A stretch of DNA of 64,000 nt. Origin: 79-D21 sp964521575 (GTDB lineage Bacteria > Synergistota > Synergistia > Synergistales > 79-D21). The notes beneath the pieces are model-generated. The model did not search any database. It saw only the letters and a program-made list of their open reading frames with translations, and had not been told where the DNA came from. Both the position numbers and the translations under genes were made by a program. Below are positions 59,683 to 64,000 of the stretch, one piece after another; position 1 is the stretch's first letter, and each line of letters opens with the position of its first letter. The stretch covers positions 1 to 64,000 of the forward strand of contig CAZFSR010000006.1 of assembly GCA_964521575.1 (NCBI GenBank), in the 5' to 3' direction.

Positions 59683-60387
59683 CTAGTTCGACCTCCCTTC
59701 AAGCCAGGTCCTGATCGATTTCCACATCCCCAGGCCGTCCGAGCCTCCAAGAAGGCTTTCGCTGGCTCTTTCGGGATGGGGCATCAATCCGAGAACGTTA
59801 CCATCCCTGTTGACGATGCCGGCGATTCCGTTCAGCGAACCGTTTGGACTGTATGCGGCTCCTGCGGAGCCGTCGGGAGCCGCATAACGGAAGACAACCT
59901 GCCTGTTTTTCTCAAGCTCTGAGAGCTCCTTTTCGGGAAGGAAGTAAAGTCCTTCATGATGGGCAATCGGGAACTGAACGATTTCCCCATTTTGGAAGGC
60001 ATTCGTAAACGGGGTGTCGTTCCGCTCCACCCGGAGAAGGCAGCGGCTGCAAATAAACTCAAGTGAGCTGTTCGCCAGCAGTGCACCCGGCAGAAGCCCG
60101 GTTTCGGTCAAAACCTGGAAACCGTTACAGATCCCTAGAACCAGCCCCCCGCGCTCGGCATGGGCCCGAACCGCATGAATGATCGGGGATCGGGCGGCCA
60201 TGGCACCGCAACGGAGGTAATCCCCGTAGGAAAAACCTCCGGGCAGGACGACCAGGTCTGTCATCTCGGGCAGGCTCGATTCCTTGTGCCAAACGGCCCG
60301 AGTCGGAACGAGCGAAACGCTCTCCAGGGCATGGATCACGTCGCGGTCGCAATTGCTCCCTGGGAATACAACAACCGCTGCGTTCAT
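59683..60387 (-). CDS. purQ: Phosphoribosylformylglycinamidine synthase subunit I (glutaminase)
   Basis: 234 residues. PGSNCDRDVIHAL, LPGGFSYGDYLRCGAMAA, GICNGFQVLTETGLLPGAL with the nucleophile Cys, and LMPHPER with the catalytic His. Releases ammonia for PurL. Overlaps purS by 4 bases. Confidence 0.97.
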   Translation of the reverse strand: MNAAVVVFPGSNCDRDVIHALESVSLVPTRAVWHKESSLPEMTDLVVLPGGFSYGDYLRCGAMAARSPIIHAVRAHAERGGLVLGICNGFQVLTETGLLPGALLANSSLEFICSRCLLRVERNDTPFTNAFQNGEIVQFPIAHHEGLYFLPEKELSELEKNRQVVFRYAAPDGSAGAAYSPNGSLNGIAGIVNRDGNVLGLMPHPERASESLLGGSDGLGMWKSIRTWLEGRSN

Positions 60388-60641
60388 TCGATGGCCTCCA
60401 TCGTGACGGACCGAGATTCGATGAGCGGGTTCACGAGAAGTTCTTCACACATGGCTTCGACCCGCTGTTCAGCCTCTTCGCGGGAGCCAGCCTCGAGAGC
60501 GATCACGATGGATTTCCCGATGCGGACATCCTCAACTCCTTGGAAACCCATATTTTTCAGGCTGATTCGGACGGCCTTTCCCTGTGTGTCGAGAACCCCC
60601 TCTTTCAGGGAAACCAGTACGTGAGCCCGGAATTTCATCAT
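60384..60641 (-). CDS. purS: Phosphoribosylformylglycinamidine synthase subunit PurS
   Basis: 85 residues: VLVSLKEGVLDTQGKAVRISL, then VEDVRIGKSIVI and CEELLVNPLIES. Small bridging subunit between PurQ and PurL. AAGGAGG four bases before the ATG; one-base overlap with the purC stop. Confidence 0.95.
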   Translation of the reverse strand: MMKFRAHVLVSLKEGVLDTQGKAVRISLKNMGFQGVEDVRIGKSIVIALEAGSREEAEQRVEAMCEELLVNPLIESRSVTMEAIE

Positions 60642-61360
60642 TATTCCTCCTTACCGCTAAGCCTTTTCCAGATTTCCCGGTAGGCTCCCAGGACATCACC
60701 CAGGTCCTTTCGGAAACGATCCTTGTCAAGGCTTTTCCCCGTTTCGGAATCCCAGAAGCGACAGGTGTCCGGTGAGATTTCGTCTGCCAGGAGGACCTTC
60801 CCTTCCGAGTCGCGGCCGAATTCCAGCTTGAAGTCCACAAGCACGATTCCCTTGCCGAGGAAAAGGTCCTTGAGGATCTCGTTAACCGCCAAGCTTGTTT
60901 CCTTTATGACCCTGATCTCATCCAGTGTCGCCCAGTTGAAAAGGAGCGCATGATCTTCCGTGATCAGAGGATCTCCAAGCGCATCGTCCTTCAGGTAAAA
61001 TTCGACGAGGGGACGGGACAACCTGAGTCCTTCCGTCACTCCGAGCCGCTTGCAAAGTGTGCCGGTCGTGATGTTTCGGACAACGACCTCTATCGGCAGA
61101 ATGTGCACTTTCTTCACGAGTTGGTGGTTGTCATCGACAAGCTTCAGAAAATGGGAGGGGATTCCCTTTTCGGCGAGGTAATCGAACAGCCATGCGCTGA
61201 TGAGGGTGTTGTACCTCCCTTTGCCTTCCATCTCGGCCTTTTTCTGGGCGTTGAAGGCTGTAAGGCTGTTTTTGTACTCGATCAGGAGAACTTCCGGATC
61301 CCGAGTTTCGAACATCTTCTTGGCTTTTCCCTCATAAAGCATCTTTCCAGTCTCCATCAT
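60641..61360 (-). CDS. purC: SAICAR synthase
   Basis: 239 residues. MLYEGKAKKMFET, IEVVVRNITTGTLCKRLGV, EFYLKDDALGDPLI, LVDFKLEFGRDSEGKVLLADEISPDTCR are conserved. First gene of the purine operon. The double ATG after GGGGGTAGAA sets the start at 61360 or 61357; a longer frame to 61417 runs into the promoter. Confidence 0.97.
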   Translation of the reverse strand: MMETGKMLYEGKAKKMFETRDPEVLLIEYKNSLTAFNAQKKAEMEGKGRYNTLISAWLFDYLAEKGIPSHFLKLVDDNHQLVKKVHILPIEVVVRNITTGTLCKRLGVTEGLRLSRPLVEFYLKDDALGDPLITEDHALLFNWATLDEIRVIKETSLAVNEILKDLFLGKGIVLVDFKLEFGRDSEGKVLLADEISPDTCRFWDSETGKSLDKDRFRKDLGDVLGAYREIWKRLSGKEE

Positions 61361-61388
61361 TTCTACCCCCCGGATGTAGAATACTGAC

Positions 61389-61417
61389 ATTATGACCCTG
61401 AAGACAGAATAATTCAA
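61389..61417 (-). promoter_or_regulatory. Promoter of the purine operon
   Basis: On the minus strand TTGAAT (61412-61417), 17-base spacer, CATAAT (61389-61394), about 30 bases before the purC start. No purine riboswitch or PurR-like palindrome was recognised in the 170-base gap to yicC. Confidence 0.5.
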
Positions 61418-61531
61418 CCCATATCAACCATATATAGTCTTTGTTCATATTATATTCAGGGTATGGTAGCGAAAGACCGGCGGGGAGGGTACACTATTGC
61501 TTCGTAATGTCAAAATTGGGGGAGAAAATCA

Positions 61532-62419
61532 ATGTTGACGAGCATGACTGGCTTTGGAAGAGCCTCGAGAAAAAGCGGGATCGGTCATTTCGTGGCGGAA
61601 ATTTCTAGTGTCAACCACCGTTTCCTGGAAATTTCGGTCAGACTTCCCAGGGAGCTCCTGAGTTTTGAAACGACGATACAGCAGAGGATACGGGAAAAAG
61701 CACGCCGAGGAAAAGTCCAGGTTCGTTTCGAGGTGGCATGGGCTCCCGAAGTCCGGATCCAGGAACTGAAAGAGGAAGTCCTAGAATCCTACCTGCGGAA
61801 ATTGGACGCCTTTTACCGAAAGATCGGAAGGAGCGGAACCGTTGACCCGGCGGTCCTTTTATCCCTACCGGGTGTCTTTGAGTCCCCAACACAGGATGAA
61901 GAATCCTGGAGAGGCGAATTGGAAATGATGGTCGATTCTCTGCTCGATGAAGCGGCGAAAAACTGGATCGCTATGCGGCGGCAAGAAGGAGACCACTTGC
62001 AGGAGGCCATCCTCGAGCAACTCGATCTTCTCGGGAAGTTGACGGAAGAAATGGGAGTCGCGGCGGAAGCCGCAAAGGAAGAAGCTGTTGAAAACCTCAG
62101 GAGGAGGGTTCTAGAGGTGATGTCCCTTTCGGAAGAAGCCGTGCGAGAGCAACGGCTGGCACAGGAAATCGTGCTTCTTTCCGACCGTTGGGATGTTTCG
62201 GAGGAAACGGCCCGTCTCCGTAGCCATCTGCAGAAGTTCAGGGAATCGCTTCAGAGCCGGGAAGCGGTCGGGCGAAAACTCGATTTCCTATCGCAAGAAA
62301 TCCACCGGGAACTCAATACCCTCGATTCAAAAGTGTCTGCTGCGGCCGTTAGATGGATGGCGGTTGACGGACGGACAACGCTGGAAAAGATTCGCGAGCA
62401 GGTCCAGAATATCGAGTAG
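61532..62419 (+). CDS. YicC/YloC-family endoribonuclease
   Basis: 295 residues. LTSMTGFGRAS at the N-terminus, SSVNHRFLEISVRLPREL near 26 and a C-terminal block GRKLDFLSQEIHRELNTLDSK define the family. Members are metal-dependent endoribonucleases linked to small RNA turnover. ATG after GGGGGAGAAAATCA. Confidence 0.93.
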   Translation: MLTSMTGFGRASRKSGIGHFVAEISSVNHRFLEISVRLPRELLSFETTIQQRIREKARRGKVQVRFEVAWAPEVRIQELKEEVLESYLRKLDAFYRKIGRSGTVDPAVLLSLPGVFESPTQDEESWRGELEMMVDSLLDEAAKNWIAMRRQEGDHLQEAILEQLDLLGKLTEEMGVAAEAAKEEAVENLRRRVLEVMSLSEEAVREQRLAQEIVLLSDRWDVSEETARLRSHLQKFRESLQSREAVGRKLDFLSQEIHRELNTLDSKVSAAAVRWMAVDGRTTLEKIREQVQNIE

Positions 62420-62469
62420 CCGCACGGATTTTGATAGCTCAAGAAGAACGATCCCCCGGGAGGGAACCC

Positions 62470-64000
62470 ATGAAACGCGAAAGGATCAGGAATTTTTGCA
62501 TCATTGCCCACGTGGACCACGGTAAATCGACTTTGGCTGACCGTCTTCTGGAAATCACCGGAACGGTCGACTCGAGGACCATGCGGGCGCAATACCTGGA
62601 TACGCTGGATCTTGAAAGGGAACGGGGAATCACGATCAAGTCCGTCCCGGTGAGAATGAATTACAGGACTCCTGACGGAACCGAGTTTATTCTGAATCTC
62701 ATCGACACTCCGGGGCATGTCGATTTTAGCTACGAGGTGTCCCGCTCTCTCGCCGCCTGCGAAGGGGCTCTTCTAGTCGTCGATGCGGCGCAGGGAGTTG
62801 AAGCCCAAACGGTCGCCAACGCCTACATGGCTGCAGAGCAGGGCCTTGAACTGATCCCGGTGATCAACAAGATCGACCTACCCTCTGCTCAACCTGAAGA
62901 GGCCAAGCGGGAACTTGAGGAGATCATCGGCGTTGACTCGCACGAGGCTATTCTGTCCAGCGCGAAGGAGGGAAAGGGAGTCGCGGAGATCCTCGAAAGG
63001 ATTGTCAGGGATATCCCTGTTCCGAAAGGTGACCCCGAAGCCCCACTCCAAGCGCTGATCTTCGATTCGGTCTACGACAACTACCGGGGGGTCATCTGCT
63101 ATATCCGCGTCGTGAACGGGCGCTTGAAGGCGGGACAGACGATCCGTTTCATGGCGACGGGAAGGGAGTGCCAGGCCGACGAAGTCGGGGTGTTCAGGCC
63201 GGGCATGACCGCTGTCGATGAACTTGAAGCGGGAGAGGTTGGATACCTTTCTGCAAGCATCAAGACGATTCACGAGGCCCAGGTTGGCGACACGATCACG
63301 GGTGGAGATCGCCCTGCAGCGGAAGCCTTACCGGGTTACAAAAAAGTGAAGTCGGTGGTTTTCTGCGGGTTTTACCCCGTCGTGAACGAGGATTATCCTC
63401 AACTCAGGGATGCCTTGGAAAAGCTGCAATTAAACGATTCGGCGATTCAATTCGAGCCCGAAACCTCGTCGGCATTGGGGTTCGGTTTCAGGTGCGGCTT
63501 CCTGGGCCTTCTTCACATGGATATCGCTCGGGAAAGGTTGATCAGGGAATTCAATGTCGATCTTGTCGCGACTGCTCCGAACGTCGTCTACCAAATCGTC
63601 AAGCCTGGGGGGGAAATCCTGGAGGCCCACAGGCCCTCTGACTTCCCCGAAGCTGGGCAAATCGAGGAAATCCGGGAGCCTTACATCCGCTTGACGGTGT
63701 TTGTTCCTTCAGAATTCGTCGGCAAAGTCATGCAACTCTGCCAGGACAAGCGAGGCATTTTCCAGGCCATGGACTACATCACTCCCGAAAGGCTTCGCCT
63801 TTCCTACATTCTTCCGCTTGCAGAGTTTATCGTCGATTTCCACGACAAGTTGAAATCTACCACACGCGGTTATGCCTCTCTTGATTACGAACAGGTCGGG
63901 TTTCGCGCTTCCGAGCTTGTCAAGGTCGATGTCCTCGTAAACCAAGAACCGATTGACGCGTTTTCCTTCATTTGCCACAAGGACGCCGCCTACCACATGG
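62470..64000 (+). CDS. lepA: Elongation factor 4 (LepA), 3' end beyond the window
   Basis: About 510 residues are visible of a protein usually near 600. G1 is IIAHVDHGKSTLADRL, G2/G3 RERGITIKS and LIDTPGHVDFSYEVSRSLAACEG, G4 NKIDLPSA. Later FCGFYPVVNEDY and GFGFRCGFLGLLHMDI are LepA-specific. A ribosome-bound GTPase. ATG at 62470 with GGGAGG upstream. Truncated by the window edge only. Confidence 0.97.
   Translation, partial: MKRERIRNFCIIAHVDHGKSTLADRLLEITGTVDSRTMRAQYLDTLDLERERGITIKSVPVRMNYRTPDGTEFILNLIDTPGHVDFSYEVSRSLAACEGALLVVDAAQGVEAQTVANAYMAAEQGLELIPVINKIDLPSAQPEEAKRELEEIIGVDSHEAILSSAKEGKGVAEILERIVRDIPVPKGDPEAPLQALIFDSVYDNYRGVICYIRVVNGRLKAGQTIRFMATGRECQADEVGVFRPGMTAVDELEAGEVGYLSASIKTIHEAQVGDTITGGDRPAAEALPGYKKVKSVVFCGFYPVVNEDYPQLRDALEKLQLNDSAIQFEPETSSALGFGFRCGFLGLLHMDIARERLIREFNVDLVATAPNVVYQIVKPGGEILEAHRPSDFPEAGQIEEIREPYIRLTVFVPSEFVGKVMQLCQDKRGIFQAMDYITPERLRLSYILPLAEFIVDFHDKLKSTTRGYASLDYEQVGFRASELVKVDVLVNQEPIDAFSFICHKDAAYHM

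Noticed and set aside
61361..61531. Purine riboswitch or PurR site upstream of purC
   Set aside because: The conserved three-way junction sequences of the purine riboswitch and any clear PurR-type palindrome were not found; only a promoter is supported.

Overview
The window reads as a chromosomal segment of a strictly anaerobic, diderm, amino-acid-fermenting bacterium. A member of Synergistota is the best guess; this is inference from gene content, not a database match. Pointers are an outer-membrane FadL-type porin (two membranes), many amino-acid and keto-acid enzymes (two class I aminotransferases, an ornithine-cyclodeaminase-family enzyme, an asparaginase, carbamate kinase, an AlaE-type alanine exporter), many ferredoxin-type proteins, and a membrane-bound H2-evolving hydrogenase. 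No oxygen respiration genes, insertion sequences, phage genes or CRISPR arrays were seen. Gene density is very high, with many 1-4 base stop/start overlaps and frequent TTG or GTG starts.

Layout. 1-2600: a four-cluster ferredoxin at the edge, tRNA-Pro, smpB and ssrA (tmRNA), then alaE and tpx. 2600-7700: an aminotransferase/cyclodeaminase operon divergent from a GntR regulator, an unusual cysteine-rich Fe-S protein and a nitrilase-family amidohydrolase. 7764-16072: a 14-gene operon in the same order as archaeal mbhA-N (Mrp-type antiporter module plus [NiFe] hydrogenase module), ending in a subunit with an extra fused ferredoxin domain. 16100-26900: asparaginase, polA, gltX, a SurA-like foldase, tRNA-Ser and tRNA-Arg, fadL with an acyl-CoA ligase, a YbaK-type deacylase and speD. 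26900-36000: cold-shock protein, PhzF-like protein, tadA running into a tRNA-Ser gene, a second tRNA-Ser, SRP RNA, a CsoR/CstR-type repressor, rpsB-tsf-pyrH-frr, arcC, a second aminotransferase and long-form hpf. 36063-43697: a tightly overlapping operon hypA-hypB-uvrD-coaE-tRNA nucleotidyltransferase-site-2 protease-surE. 43694-45400: a T-box leader and argG. 45454-51155: glycerate kinase, 2-hydroxyacid reductase, polyP:AMP phosphotransferase, nitroreductase and an unrecognised protein. 51220-61360 on the minus strand: a ten-gene purine operon purC-S-Q-L-F-M-N-H-D-E. 61532-64000: YicC endoribonuclease and the start of lepA.

How the genes work together. Amino acids would be deaminated and oxidised to give reduced ferredoxin. 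The Mbh complex would re-oxidise ferredoxin by making H2 and would export ions through its antiporter module. hypA and hypB supply nickel for its active site. Alanine export (AlaE), carbamate kinase (ATP from carbamoyl phosphate) and the glycerate/hydroxypyruvate pair are other redox and energy outlets. The most unusual points are the bacterial 14-gene Mbh operon with its fused MbhN, the argG leader that carries both a T-box and an arginine-rich reading frame, the tadA/tRNA-Ser overlap, and the cysteine-cluster Fe-S protein at 5508-6719.
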